Source of the DNA: a virus
Virus record (IMG/VR): IMGVR_UViG_3300047382_000765
Location: 1 to 22,864 of that record
Direction: 5' to 3' (one strand)
DNA length: 22,864 bases
Positions 6,602-15,719 of the stretch are shown in pieces. The notes under the pieces were generated by a model. The model made no database searches, was not told the DNA's origin, and saw only the letters and a program-made list of their open reading frames with translations. How positions within the stretch are numbered: the first letter of the stretch is position 1; the number at the start of each line of letters is the position of its first letter. The position numbers and the translations under genes were made by a program.

Positions 6602-7354
6602 ATGGCCGCCATTACATATTTAGATCTCAAAGATCAGCTTGCGTCCATGCTGGGTGCGAGCGAAGTTGCTGATCTCCCACCTATTGATCAGAAGCGTATC
6701 GGTATGTGCATCAATCAAGCATATCGGGAATGCTATCTTCCAATCGATGGGAAGCGTCCAATGTGGGCGCAAAAACGGTTCGAAGTATCGTTCGCAGCTG
6801 AAACTCCTGGTGTAGAACTATCATCGGAAATCGTTTCGGTTGATAAGATTCCAGAGCTCTTAGGCGAGGGCCCGCTTTCTCCAATGAAAGGACCGGAGGA
6901 TGAGATTCGTGCGCGTGCTATATTTAGCTGGGACTTTAAAGCACCTAGTGGAAGAGGCTTAAACTTTCCGCATTTCAAGGACAACGAGCCAGAAGTTGGT
7001 CGCCCGATCTGGTACTATTTAGATAGCCGAAATCAGGGTGAGGATGGAAAAGTAGTCCCTCGATTATTTCTCTATCCGATCCCTGACAAGGCTTATGAGG
7101 TTGAATTCTTCGCTAATGTTCTACCTGCAGACCTTGAGCTTGATACCGATGAACCCAGGATGCCGTCTGATACCGTGTGGGATATATTATTTCCTATCGC
7201 CCAGGGCAAGATGCTTGCAGATCCTCGGTACAACGGTGACAACCGTGAAATTCTTATGCGCATTGCTGAGGAAGCGAGAAAAAGACTTAGGACTCTGGTC
7301 TCACCTCAAAAGCACAAAGGGTCTCTCCGTTTAACCAAGCGCCCAGGCTGGTAA
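6602..7354 (+). CDS. probable head-tail adaptor protein
   Basis: The 250-residue protein begins ITYLDLKDQLASMLG and continues DQKRIGMCINQAYRECYLPI, a helical start like that of adaptor (tail tubular A-like) proteins, which pack helices under the portal. The middle is beta-rich and includes RLFLYPIPDKAYEVEFFAN, and the end returns to helix: VWDILFPIAQGKMLADPRYNGDN and AEEARKRLRTL. This order, helix bundle then beta region with a 'P.P...Y.VE' strand then C-terminal helix, is typical of podovirus adaptors, and position after the capsid gene supports it. The call rests on pattern and position only. It precedes the giant repeat protein by 4 bases. Confidence 0.6.
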   Translation: MAAITYLDLKDQLASMLGASEVADLPPIDQKRIGMCINQAYRECYLPIDGKRPMWAQKRFEVSFAAETPGVELSSEIVSVDKIPELLGEGPLSPMKGPEDEIRARAIFSWDFKAPSGRGLNFPHFKDNEPEVGRPIWYYLDSRNQGEDGKVVPRLFLYPIPDKAYEVEFFANVLPADLELDTDEPRMPSDTVWDILFPIAQGKMLADPRYNGDNREILMRIAEEARKRLRTLVSPQKHKGSLRLTKRPGW

Positions 7355-7358
7355 TTAT

Positions 7359-10300
7359 ATGAGCAGAGACCTGACAATCAGGCTGCTCGGCCGCCCGCAG
7401 GTATTATCTGACGGGAGTACGGGCTTTAGAAAAATGTCACGGAAGTATGTTGTGCAAGGTCCGCGCGCCACGCTTTCGGGAATTTTAGATAGCAGCAACC
7501 CGCTTTTTTTGGATGTCGGAACTCCTGATGAGGAGTTCACTGAATACTATTTAATTGATCAGAAGTTAAGCCCGGCTAGTGACACATTAGATAAGGCCTA
7601 TCTTGTTCGCGAATATATAGAGGCAACTAGAATCCCCGTTACTGAAAGTTTTTCTCAAGCCGACGGGACAATTAGTATTCGTAAAAAGTTTACTGTTTTA
7701 AGAACTGCTGACAACACACTTGGTTATGGGTCTAGATGGGGTAAACACCCAAGCCAAAAAACTAACCCTAATACTGATGCGTGGCAGTACATTCCTGAAT
7801 GGGTTGAATCTGAAATACCTGAGACTTATACGGTTTCTGGTACTGAATCGACAGGTTCTTGGAGGAAGGGATCCGTTAGTGTCAATCAGGTAGGCGAGGG
7901 CTTAGATGTTTGGAGTGTAGAATACATAAACATTAAGCTTTTAGGTAGGCCAGAAGTTACGACAGATAAGCAAACAGGATTTCGTAAAATAGTTAGAAAG
8001 TATGTTGTTGAAGGCCCTCAAACAACTTACAGCAGTGTTTTAGATAGCAGTAACCCTCTATTCTTACCTGTCGGAACTGCAGACTCGGATTTTTCAGGCT
8101 TCTATCTAGTTGACCAGAAGCTATCTAAGTCTGATGAAAAACTGGATAAAGCGTATCTAGTTCAGGAGTATTTAGAGGTTACAAACATACCTACTACAGA
8201 AAACTTTTCTCAGTCTGACGGGACTATCAGTATCCGTAAAAAGTTTACAGTTTTAAGGACTAATGATGCTGCCTTAGGTTATGGATCTAGATGGAATAAG
8301 CATCCAAGCCAAAAAACTACTGCTAATACAGATTCTTGGGAGTATATACCATCTTGGGTTGAATCTGAAATACCTGAGACTTATACGGTTTCTGGTACTG
8401 AATCTACAGGAAGTTGGAAGGAGGGTTCTGTTAGCGTAACTCAGCTAGGAGAGGGCCTAGATGTTTGGAGTGTAGAATTCATAAACATAAAGCTTTTAGG
8501 CCGCCCTGAGGTTACGACAGATAAGCAAACAGGATTTCGTAAAATAGCGCGAAAGTATGTTGTTGAAGGTTCCAACGCTACATTTAACGGGGTCTTAAAC
8601 TCTGCTAGTCCTTTATTCCTACCTGTCGGAACTGCTGACTCAGATTTCACTACTTTTTACTTAGTCGAACAAAAACTTACTAAGCCTGACGAAAAGCTGG
8701 ATAAAGCCTATTTGATTCGAGAATATTTAGAGGTTACAAATATACCTACCACAGAAAACTTTTCTCAATCCAACGGAACTGTTAGTATCCGTAAAAAGTT
8801 TACAGTTTTAAGAACTAATGATGCTGCCTTAGGTTATGGGTCTAGATGGAGTAAGCACCCAAGTCAAAAAACTAGCGCTAATACAGATTCTTGGGAGTAT
8901 ATACCTTCATGGGTTGAATCTGAAATACCTGAAGTTTACACGGTTTCTGGTACTGAATCTACAGGAAGCTGGAAGGAAGGCTCTGTTAGCGTAACCCAGC
9001 TAGGTGAAGGTTTAGATGTTTGGAGCGTAGAACATATAAACATAAAGCTTTTAGGACGAGCGGAGGTTACAACTGACAAGAGAACAGGCTTTAATAAGAT
9101 ATCAAGGCGGTATGTCGTTGAAGGCCCCAGGGCTACATTTGATGGTGTATTTGGTGCTACGAACCCTTTGTTTTTACCTGTAGGTACTAGTGACTCAGAT
9201 TTTACAACCTACCGACTAACAGATCAAAAACTCTCTAGGTCTGATGAAAAGCTGGATAAAGCATATCTTGTTCGCGAGTATTTAGAGATCAGTGCAAGAG
9301 CGATTCAGGAAGCATATACACAGACCAATGATTTGATTCGTGTACGCAAACGGTTCGCTGTTCTTCGCAATGATGATGCGACCATAGGATATGGAACCTT
9401 GTGGGCTAATCATCCTAGCCAAGCTACTACCTATGCGGAAGATCCATGGGAATATGCACCTGCATGGATTAAATCGGCTACGCCAGGATCCAAGAATTAT
9501 ACTGTCGATAATGCGGACGATGGCACACAGCATGGTTTTGCAGATACGCCTCAGGTCGGATCGGATAGCCTTGGAACATTTGCCGCGACCCATGCAAGCT
9601 CTGGAGATTGGATGGAGGGATATTCTGTAATGACCCAGGCAGGTTCCGGTCTGGATGTATGGACAGTTGAATGGGTTACCCATGCCGCACCATACTGGGT
9701 GCTCGGAACGGGCAGGGGTGGTCGGAGTAGAACTTCTTCTGTTAATGTAGTTTCTTTTGACAACACCGGGTTGTTTACTACTGAGTCAATAGCATCTTCT
9801 GGAAGTGTTTCTTACACAACTCGGTCGATGACTTATAACTTTTTTGTGCGGGCTAGTTCGATTCCTTCGCAACTTGCTCAAATAGGTGGTGGGTCTGCAT
9901 CTGTATCTTTTAGCCCAACCGTCAGTGTGGATTATTCGGTTACTGATTCTGAGGGTAGAACTCGCCACGAGCGTAGTTTGATTAAAAATGCTGTGTGGGA
10001 CGGGTCAAATGATTTCGAACTAACTGATCAAGGTGGTACTTCACGAACTTTGGGTACCATATCCGGGAATAAGATGACATTTGATTGGGCGACAGAAAAA
10101 GAACCTATACCAGACAGCGTTGGTAATGAGCAAAAAGACAGTGAAGGTAACACGATTATAGACTGGGTGCCTTCAAAATTAATAGATTTCAGGGGAGCCT
10201 TAATAACCGCCATAAAAGGTAACATTTCCTGGACCATGACCAAAACCAGTTATAGCTGGTCCTCCAGCTCAGGTACTTTCGGCCAAACAAAAACAGCAAT

Positions 10301-10367
10301 CGCTCCAATATTTTCAAAAGGGTCTGAGAAGATCTGGAAAGTAGCTATTACCTATGTTGGAGGATGA
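7359..10367 (+). CDS. large virion protein with four ~185-residue tandem domains
   Basis: The 1002-residue protein is mostly one domain repeated four times: residues 9-193, 194-378, 379-563 and 564-776, the last with about 28 extra residues. Each begins LLGRPEVTTDKQTGF-like, then RKYVVEG, NPLFLPVGT, DKAYLVREYLE, IRKKFTVLR, GYGSRW, HPSQKT and ends EGLDVWSVE. Residues 777-1002 are a different domain, rich in Ser, Thr and aromatics (for example SWTMTKTSYSWSSSSG). I do not recognise the repeat; it appears beta-rich. The gene sits among tail genes and overlaps the next gene by 14 bases, so a tail or spike component is likely. Length and repetition suggest an extended structure. There is no Shine-Dalgarno sequence before the ATG. 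Confidence 0.75.
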   Translation: MSRDLTIRLLGRPQVLSDGSTGFRKMSRKYVVQGPRATLSGILDSSNPLFLDVGTPDEEFTEYYLIDQKLSPASDTLDKAYLVREYIEATRIPVTESFSQADGTISIRKKFTVLRTADNTLGYGSRWGKHPSQKTNPNTDAWQYIPEWVESEIPETYTVSGTESTGSWRKGSVSVNQVGEGLDVWSVEYINIKLLGRPEVTTDKQTGFRKIVRKYVVEGPQTTYSSVLDSSNPLFLPVGTADSDFSGFYLVDQKLSKSDEKLDKAYLVQEYLEVTNIPTTENFSQSDGTISIRKKFTVLRTNDAALGYGSRWNKHPSQKTTANTDSWEYIPSWVESEIPETYTVSGTESTGSWKEGSVSVTQLGEGLDVWSVEFINIKLLGRPEVTTDKQTGFRKIARKYVVEGSNATFNGVLNSASPLFLPVGTADSDFTTFYLVEQKLTKPDEKLDKAYLIREYLEVTNIPTTENFSQSNGTVSIRKKFTVLRTNDAALGYGSRWSKHPSQKTSANTDSWEYIPSWVESEIPEVYTVSGTESTGSWKEGSVSVTQLGEGLDVWSVEHINIKLLGRAEVTTDKRTGFNKISRRYVVEGPRATFDGVFGATNPLFLPVGTSDSDFTTYRLTDQKLSRSDEKLDKAYLVREYLEISARAIQEAYTQTNDLIRVRKRFAVLRNDDATIGYGTLWANHPSQATTYAEDPWEYAPAWIKSATPGSKNYTVDNADDGTQHGFADTPQVGSDSLGTFAATHASSGDWMEGYSVMTQAGSGLDVWTVEWVTHAAPYWVLGTGRGGRSRTSSVNVVSFDNTGLFTTESIASSGSVSYTTRSMTYNFFVRASSIPSQLAQIGGGSASVSFSPTVSVDYSVTDSEGRTRHERSLIKNAVWDGSNDFELTDQGGTSRTLGTISGNKMTFDWATEKEPIPDSVGNEQKDSEGNTIIDWVPSKLIDFRGALITAIKGNISWTMTKTSYSWSSSSGTFGQTKTAIAPIFSKGSEKIWKVAITYVGG
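7383..9686 (+). repeat. four tandem coding repeats, period 555 bp (last 639 bp)
   Basis: Units start at 7383, 7938, 8493 and 9048. The first three are exactly 555 bp. Units 2 and 3 share long identical DNA tracts, for example around 7960-7990 and 8515-8545, showing recent duplication or gene conversion. Unit 4 is the most diverged and carries an 84-bp insertion. Confidence 0.9.
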
Positions 10368-12222
10368 TCAAAGGTTTGAAGAGCTAGAGTCAAAGCTCGC
10401 AGCCTTAAGCTCGCAGGTTGAGAGCCTGGAGCTAGATACCGAAGTAGATCCGTTCTTTGAAGACGATGTGCGCAGGGTCATAGACGATTTTAAAAGTCGT
10501 GAGCTCGCAGGTCTTGAGTCGGAGGATTTTGATGGTGACGATGATGATTCGTCCAGCTCGGATGATTTTATATCTGTTCAAACAACTGGCGGTCCAAGCT
10601 TTAAGACGCACTGGATATCTCCAGCATCCTGCGATAATATGACCCGCGACCTTGCGCGTGATGCCTTTGTCCAAGGAGCAGCGGATAGGTATGGTACCAG
10701 TCGGCAAGTAAACAACGGAGATGTTCTTATTTTATTGTGCCGGGAACCTGTAGCGGAGGGCAGCGAGCCAGCGGAGCCTCAGGCTCCCAGAGAAATATGC
10801 AGGTATATTGGGTTGGCGTATAATACGCTCGTTCATCCAGCCTCTGCCGAGCCTACTAATTCATCAGAAGAAAGTATTTCAGCACCCGTTGGAAACTATG
10901 AAATATTTGTATGGAGCTCTTGTGAATGTACCAGTGAAAGCCCTAAAACGGTTACTCTCCCTTCAGTATTCAAAGAAAATAAAAGTGCCTCAGTCACCCA
11001 CGGCTCTTACAGTAGTATTGGAGATGACATATCACCTGATACTTCAACAGCTTCAAGTCTACTTACCAGTGCGTCCTTAAGAAAAGACAGCGCCACTGGA
11101 AAAGTAGATGTAGCTAAGGGACTGAGCGACACAGTCACAATTACAAGCAATAAGTCTGGCTACAAAACAGATTTAGTTACCTTATCCAAAGATTTAGTGG
11201 AGTTCTATTTAGATACAGAGGCTCAAGATCTTACATTTAAGGGTGCAAAGAAAAATTTAAACGCTCACTTATTTTCCTCAGATAACTATGTATCTAAGGA
11301 CCTAACACTGTCGAACGAAGAGTGTTTGAACTTATATACAGTAAGTATGGGCAGTGTGTTCGACTTAAGCTTGCTTAGAGAAGGTGCTGGATCTTTTGGC
11401 AGCACTTTTTTAACAGACGCATCGGTAAGTTTAGGGGTCGTTACTGAGTTGGAGAGCGCATTGGCAATTGAAACTTATGATTTTAATTCCGACGCTGTTA
11501 CAACTACACCTGTAGGTGATCAGGTATTTCTACCTGTTATATCAAACGAAAAAGCAGATTTAATATCTAAAACAATATCGGATTTTCTACCGCTTACGGA
11601 GTTTGATGTGACGATAGAAGCTTCGTATAATGTTGTCTACGAAGATGAGTCTAAAGGCGACGCAGAGTACAGATTCTATAAACAAAAAAAGGTGCTTACT
11701 AAATTAGAATGGGCCTCCGGTCTTTTAGTAGATTATGAAGAAGGTGAGCTTAGCGAAAAAGAACTTATTGGAGTAATAAGAGTAAGTAAAATTCCTATAA
11801 CTTACTCCTGCGATCCTGTATACGGCTGCATGCCAGACCCTGCTGGTCATTACCGGAACGAGAACTGTGATAATTTATGTACTTATGGTACTTATCTTTT
11901 TCCAGTACCCTCAGAGGCCAGAACTGTTTATTTATACTTAGGAAGTTACCAGGAAACAGGAGTTCAGGATAATATAGATTTAACTGCGGGCGGAGTGGGA
12001 TATAAATTTGTAAGCGGTGGCGTAGAAGAGTTTACACTAGAACCTGACGGTGTTTTATACGGAAGCGTAACTGTGCCGAATGGCGCCTCCTTACCATACT
12101 TTGATAATGGAAATTATGTTTCCCATTCAAATTTGCCTGGATGGGTCAGCGATTATAATGGAAACGCAGATATTAATACAGGGGAGCTTATATCCCCTGA
12201 AGACATAATAGTTTTTAATTAA
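10354..12222 (+). CDS. virion protein with coiled-coil N-terminus and acidic linker (622 aa)
   Basis: The start overlaps the previous gene by 14 bases. Residues 1-30 form a coiled coil (FEELESKLAALSSQVESLEL), a likely trimer or partner contact. Residues 40-75 are an acidic, Ser-rich linker (DFDGDDDDSSSSDDF). The large remainder looks beta-rich, with no domain I recognise. Two Cys clusters stand out: WSSCEC near residue 192, and CDPVYGCMPDPAGHYRNENC followed by DNLC near 488-511, resembling the Cys-rich tail protein further along. Position between the 185-residue repeat protein and the Ig-like protein suggests a tail or baseplate component. Function unknown. Confidence 0.65.
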   Translation: MLEDDQRFEELESKLAALSSQVESLELDTEVDPFFEDDVRRVIDDFKSRELAGLESEDFDGDDDDSSSSDDFISVQTTGGPSFKTHWISPASCDNMTRDLARDAFVQGAADRYGTSRQVNNGDVLILLCREPVAEGSEPAEPQAPREICRYIGLAYNTLVHPASAEPTNSSEESISAPVGNYEIFVWSSCECTSESPKTVTLPSVFKENKSASVTHGSYSSIGDDISPDTSTASSLLTSASLRKDSATGKVDVAKGLSDTVTITSNKSGYKTDLVTLSKDLVEFYLDTEAQDLTFKGAKKNLNAHLFSSDNYVSKDLTLSNEECLNLYTVSMGSVFDLSLLREGAGSFGSTFLTDASVSLGVVTELESALAIETYDFNSDAVTTTPVGDQVFLPVISNEKADLISKTISDFLPLTEFDVTIEASYNVVYEDESKGDAEYRFYKQKKVLTKLEWASGLLVDYEEGELSEKELIGVIRVSKIPITYSCDPVYGCMPDPAGHYRNENCDNLCTYGTYLFPVPSEARTVYLYLGSYQETGVQDNIDLTAGGVGYKFVSGGVEEFTLEPDGVLYGSVTVPNGASLPYFDNGNYVSHSNLPGWVSDYNGNADINTGELISPEDIIVFN

Positions 12223-12223
12223 A

Positions 12224-12967
12224 ATGAACGAAACTATATATGTTGGTGATACCTACGAGGAAAAGGGGGCCACAGTCCCTGAAGGTTACACTTTATACAT
12301 ATCGGGGAGCGTAGATACTAGCACTCCTGGCGATTACACAATAACTTACAGAGCTGTAGAAATCGAAACAGGGCAGAATGTAACACGCACGAAAAAAATC
12401 ACCGTATTAGAGGTGCCACAGTCTACACCCAATATAACCTTAGTTGGTGAATCTGTGGTTACTGTAGATCTTGCGGATGCTCTTTCTTATGTAGATTCAG
12501 GTGCTACCTCTACCGCGGAAACCGTTTACGCTACCGGGCCGAGCGGAACACAAGATATCACATCTGGAAGTTTCACAGGCGTTCCTCAAACACTTGGCAG
12601 CTATACTATCATATACCACACAAAAACCGGAGGTGCTTACGCGACAAGAACAATCCATGTAATAGACCCCGATTCAGGAACGGGCGGGACAGGCGGAACC
12701 GGCGGAACCGGCGGGACGGATACAAAACCTTCAGTCGGGTATCCGGTTGTAAGCATAAGCACGAGCGCAGGAACCGGAGGGACGGATACAAAACCTTCAG
12801 TCGGGTATCCGGTTGTAAGTATAAGCACGAGCACAGGAACCGGAGGGACAGACACAAAACCTTCAGTCGGGTATCCGGTTGTAAGCATAAGCACGAGCGC
12901 AGGAACCGGCGGGACTGACACAAAACCTTCAGTCGGGTATCCGGTTGTAAGCATGTCGTCTACTTAG
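12224..12967 (+). CDS. Ig-like virion protein with C-terminal 22-residue repeats
   Basis: The 247-residue protein begins with two bacterial Ig-like domains. The first (residues 1-65) has GDTYEEKGATVPEGYTLYIS, then STPGDYTITYRA and TRTKKITV, the DUF5011 pattern of surface and phage proteins. The second (about 68-147) repeats the plan, with LGSYTIIYHTKTGG. A Gly-Thr linker (SGTGGTGGTGGTGGT) leads to four 22-residue repeats (TDTKPSVGYPVVSISTS) that run to the stop. Ig-like domains on virions usually give weak binding to cell-surface sugars. The gene starts 2 bases after the previous stop. The domain type is well supported, the ligand is unknown. Confidence 0.75.
   Translation: MNETIYVGDTYEEKGATVPEGYTLYISGSVDTSTPGDYTITYRAVEIETGQNVTRTKKITVLEVPQSTPNITLVGESVVTVDLADALSYVDSGATSTAETVYATGPSGTQDITSGSFTGVPQTLGSYTIIYHTKTGGAYATRTIHVIDPDSGTGGTGGTGGTGGTDTKPSVGYPVVSISTSAGTGGTDTKPSVGYPVVSISTSTGTGGTDTKPSVGYPVVSISTSAGTGGTDTKPSVGYPVVSMSST
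12704..12967 (+). repeat. four tandem 66-bp coding repeats
   Basis: Units of exactly 66 bp start at 12704, 12770, 12836 and 12902. Differences between them are few and mostly silent (GAT/GAC, GGC/GGA). The last unit diverges in its final codons and contains the stop. Because 66 is a multiple of three, other frames also stay open here. Confidence 0.92.
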
Positions 12968-13010
12968 CAAGCGATTGTTTCATGGCGTATAACCTTGTAA
13001 AACTAATACT

Positions 13011-15719
13011 GTGAGGTTTTTCCGGATACCATCCTTCACCGGGATCGAGGCGCATCGCGATGACGCCGATCGCGGCTCCCTTCGTATGGTCGAAGGCTGC
13101 TTACCGCACGGGCCGGGCGGTTTGCGCAGCGGTCCTGTGTGGGAAAAAATTGGTGAGGTTTCTAAATACTCAACAACTGAAACTAACCATGTAACCGCAG
13201 CAGACGATGGGCAGGGTAACTCCCTACTATTCGTTTCCAGGAACTGTAAAATTCATGACCTTGCGGTAATCTCAGAAGAAAATACTCAGCTTAAACAGTT
13301 CGGGGATTCTTATGATGTAGCAATCCCGGAATCGTCTCTCTATAACGATGGTCTGGCCAATCTCACACCCATTGGAAACCGCATATATGCGGTCGGAGAT
13401 GGAAGCTCCGAAGCTATGTTTGTAGGGAAAGGACCTGATGATACTTTCGAGGTGTTCCCAGATGAAGACTTGTACAGTCAAGAGTGGTCAAGATTTCCTA
13501 AATGCCAGTATTTTGTTCAAGGACCTAAGAAAACAATTTTTGCGGCAGGGAACCCCGCCAAACCGCTTACGGTCTACATCTCGGAGCCCGCAGGCCTTAC
13601 TTCTCCTTATAGGGACACTCCTTACAGTACAGAGGATACAACATATAACCAAGGCGTGCTATCAACAGTAGATATTTTAGGGTCCAACGCATCTAAGATA
13701 ACTGCGCTTTCTACCAGAGGAGATCAGGTAGTAGTGCATACCGACAAAGGCTGCCACCTTCTATACGCTCCCTCTCCAGATCAAGCGAGTACCGGGTATC
13801 GTGTAGAACAAGCACCTGCTACCAACTTTTCTGCTGCGGTAAACTCAAAGGTCGTTTCCCGTGCGTCCGGAGCTTTGACCTATTGGGTAGGGCATGATGG
13901 GCAAGTATACAAGGATGAGGCCGCAAGCCGTGGGTCGGAGGACTTAAGAAGCCGGGCGGACGAGGATCAGGCGAATTGGAAAAGTAAAGGTGTGTGGGAG
14001 CATGAACACCCCACCGACTTATCCCAATCTTTTGCTGTATACTCCCCGCAATCTGGTGACTATATATTTTTTATTGAAACGGAAGAGTACGAAAGTTTTG
14101 AAGTGCCTGAGCCCCCAACAAACTTGCGGGTCGTTGAACCGTTCGGGCCTAATCAAGTGTACTGGCGTAAGAATACCTATACACCCTGTGAAGATGCGGA
14201 TCCAGATATTAATTATTATTGCTGCGATCCGACATTCACTCAGACCGATTTTACCTACACATCGTTTAAAGAGTGTTCAACCTCTGCCGATAGTTACGAA
14301 ATCGCGTTGTGTAACGATATAACACCCGACGGTTGCCGGCAGTGTGCAGCTGGTGAATATCACATATCTGATGATTGTACATGCTACAGGCATAATCAAG
14401 AGGGGTGCGTTCCCGGGTTTTTCACCCTGGAGTCGTGTGAAGCCTTCCTAGAGATTCAAGCGGGCGGCGAACCTGGTGATCGTTGCACTCGTTGGGCAAA
14501 AGAAGGCTGTCAATGTGTTCGAGGCAGCTCTGGCCCGTTTACAAGTTCTGAATCTTGCCAAGCAGCAATTGATGCGGACGAGAATTGTGTTTCTCGATAC
14601 GATATAAGCTCTAACAACCTTTGCGAATGCGTACTTTCGACTTACGGTACTTACGAAAACAAGGAATCGTGCGAAACTGCTCTTCCAGAAGAGTGCAAAT
14701 CTAAATACCGTCTAGAGAATGGTTGCAACTGTGTGCCCGACTCTGAGGGAGAGTACGAAAACAGATATCTGTGTGAAGAAAATATTGTAGCTGGTTGCGG
14801 TGAAAACTATCTCTATGAACTTGTAGATTGCGACTGTGTTAAGACTGAAACAGGTACGCTATCTGAAAGTCAGTGCTTAGCTAGAAAAACCGTAAGCCCT
14901 TTATGTTTTACAGGTGCGGGAACCTGTTGTGATGACTGGGAAGCTCTAGGTTTTAACTCAGTTGAGGAGTGTAAAGGCAGCTCGTTTTATTATAGTGAAA
15001 CTCATTCTTACTGCAGCACTAATGGAGGTTATGATACTTACAGCGACTGCGACGAAGATGGTATTCCCTCAGATTATCGATATGACTGCAATTCCGAGGA
15101 CGGTAGTTGCTCAGAGTGCCCCGAACTTGTTTGGGAGATATCTAATTGCTCCTGTACCACCGTTCTTAGCGACGAAGCGGTAGGCACTACATATGAAACT
15201 GAGTCTGATTGCCAACAAGCACTAACTAGCGAACCGGGTTGCACTTTATATCTGCTAGATACCAGCACCTGTTCATGCAGCTCGATTGTGTCTTCAGCGG
15301 ATCCAGATAATGTCACAACTTTTGCAAATTTAAGTTCTTGCGAAGCAGCTATGGATCTAGGCACGCAGTGCCAAAAGTACGCCATACAAGATTGCCAATG
15401 CGTAGAAGATCCCCTTGGGGCTTACCGAGGAATCACTAATTGTGCAATGGCACTATCTACAAATCCGGACTGCTCACCGCACTGGTTAGTAAACTGCAAC
15501 TGTACGGCGACCGATCCGGCAGACGGTACACCATCTTTCCCTGATTTGACCGCATGCATCGAAGCATTAACCGTATCTGTCGAGTGTAACTGCGATAGTT
15601 CGGATCGAAGGTATGAGCTTTTAGTAGATACCGGAGACTCGTTTTGTTTAGACCAGGGAAGCGGTTCAGGAACTTTTACAGAATGCGAATGTATAGAACT
15701 AGGCTACACAATAACATAA
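13011..15719 (+). CDS. tail protein: propeller-like N-terminus fused to a Cys-rich repeat region
   Basis: The 902-residue protein starts at a GTG; an in-frame stop 18 bases upstream leaves no other start before Met26. Residues 1-365 resemble the beta-propeller of podovirus tail stabilisation proteins: an RFFRIPSFTGIEAHRDDADRG start, then LPHGPGGLRSGP, ITALSTRGDQVVVHTDKGCH and ALTYWVGHDGQVYKDE. At about 368 a fibronectin-like strand begins (PTNLRVVEPFGPNQVYW). From about 385 to the end the protein has over 50 cysteines in a loose 36-40-residue repeat: C-x(7-10)-C-x(8-11)-CxC-x(8-20)-C, with aromatic and Gly positions between. I know no phage family with this. The rest of the propeller protein may be encoded at 16245. 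No Shine-Dalgarno sequence is visible. Confidence 0.65.
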   Translation: MRFFRIPSFTGIEAHRDDADRGSLRMVEGCLPHGPGGLRSGPVWEKIGEVSKYSTTETNHVTAADDGQGNSLLFVSRNCKIHDLAVISEENTQLKQFGDSYDVAIPESSLYNDGLANLTPIGNRIYAVGDGSSEAMFVGKGPDDTFEVFPDEDLYSQEWSRFPKCQYFVQGPKKTIFAAGNPAKPLTVYISEPAGLTSPYRDTPYSTEDTTYNQGVLSTVDILGSNASKITALSTRGDQVVVHTDKGCHLLYAPSPDQASTGYRVEQAPATNFSAAVNSKVVSRASGALTYWVGHDGQVYKDEAASRGSEDLRSRADEDQANWKSKGVWEHEHPTDLSQSFAVYSPQSGDYIFFIETEEYESFEVPEPPTNLRVVEPFGPNQVYWRKNTYTPCEDADPDINYYCCDPTFTQTDFTYTSFKECSTSADSYEIALCNDITPDGCRQCAAGEYHISDDCTCYRHNQEGCVPGFFTLESCEAFLEIQAGGEPGDRCTRWAKEGCQCVRGSSGPFTSSESCQAAIDADENCVSRYDISSNNLCECVLSTYGTYENKESCETALPEECKSKYRLENGCNCVPDSEGEYENRYLCEENIVAGCGENYLYELVDCDCVKTETGTLSESQCLARKTVSPLCFTGAGTCCDDWEALGFNSVEECKGSSFYYSETHSYCSTNGGYDTYSDCDEDGIPSDYRYDCNSEDGSCSECPELVWEISNCSCTTVLSDEAVGTTYETESDCQQALTSEPGCTLYLLDTSTCSCSSIVSSADPDNVTTFANLSSCEAAMDLGTQCQKYAIQDCQCVEDPLGAYRGITNCAMALSTNPDCSPHWLVNCNCTATDPADGTPSFPDLTACIEALTVSVECNCDSSDRRYELLVDTGDSFCLDQGSGSGTFTECECIELGYTIT

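Noticed and set aside
12609-12954. Long leftward open frames across the 66-bp repeats
   Set aside because: The repeat length is a multiple of three, so all frames stay open by repetition. The product is a shadow of the Ig-like protein.
12704-12967. CRISPR-like array
   Set aside because: The units are directly adjacent with no variable spacers, and they encode a protein repeat in frame.
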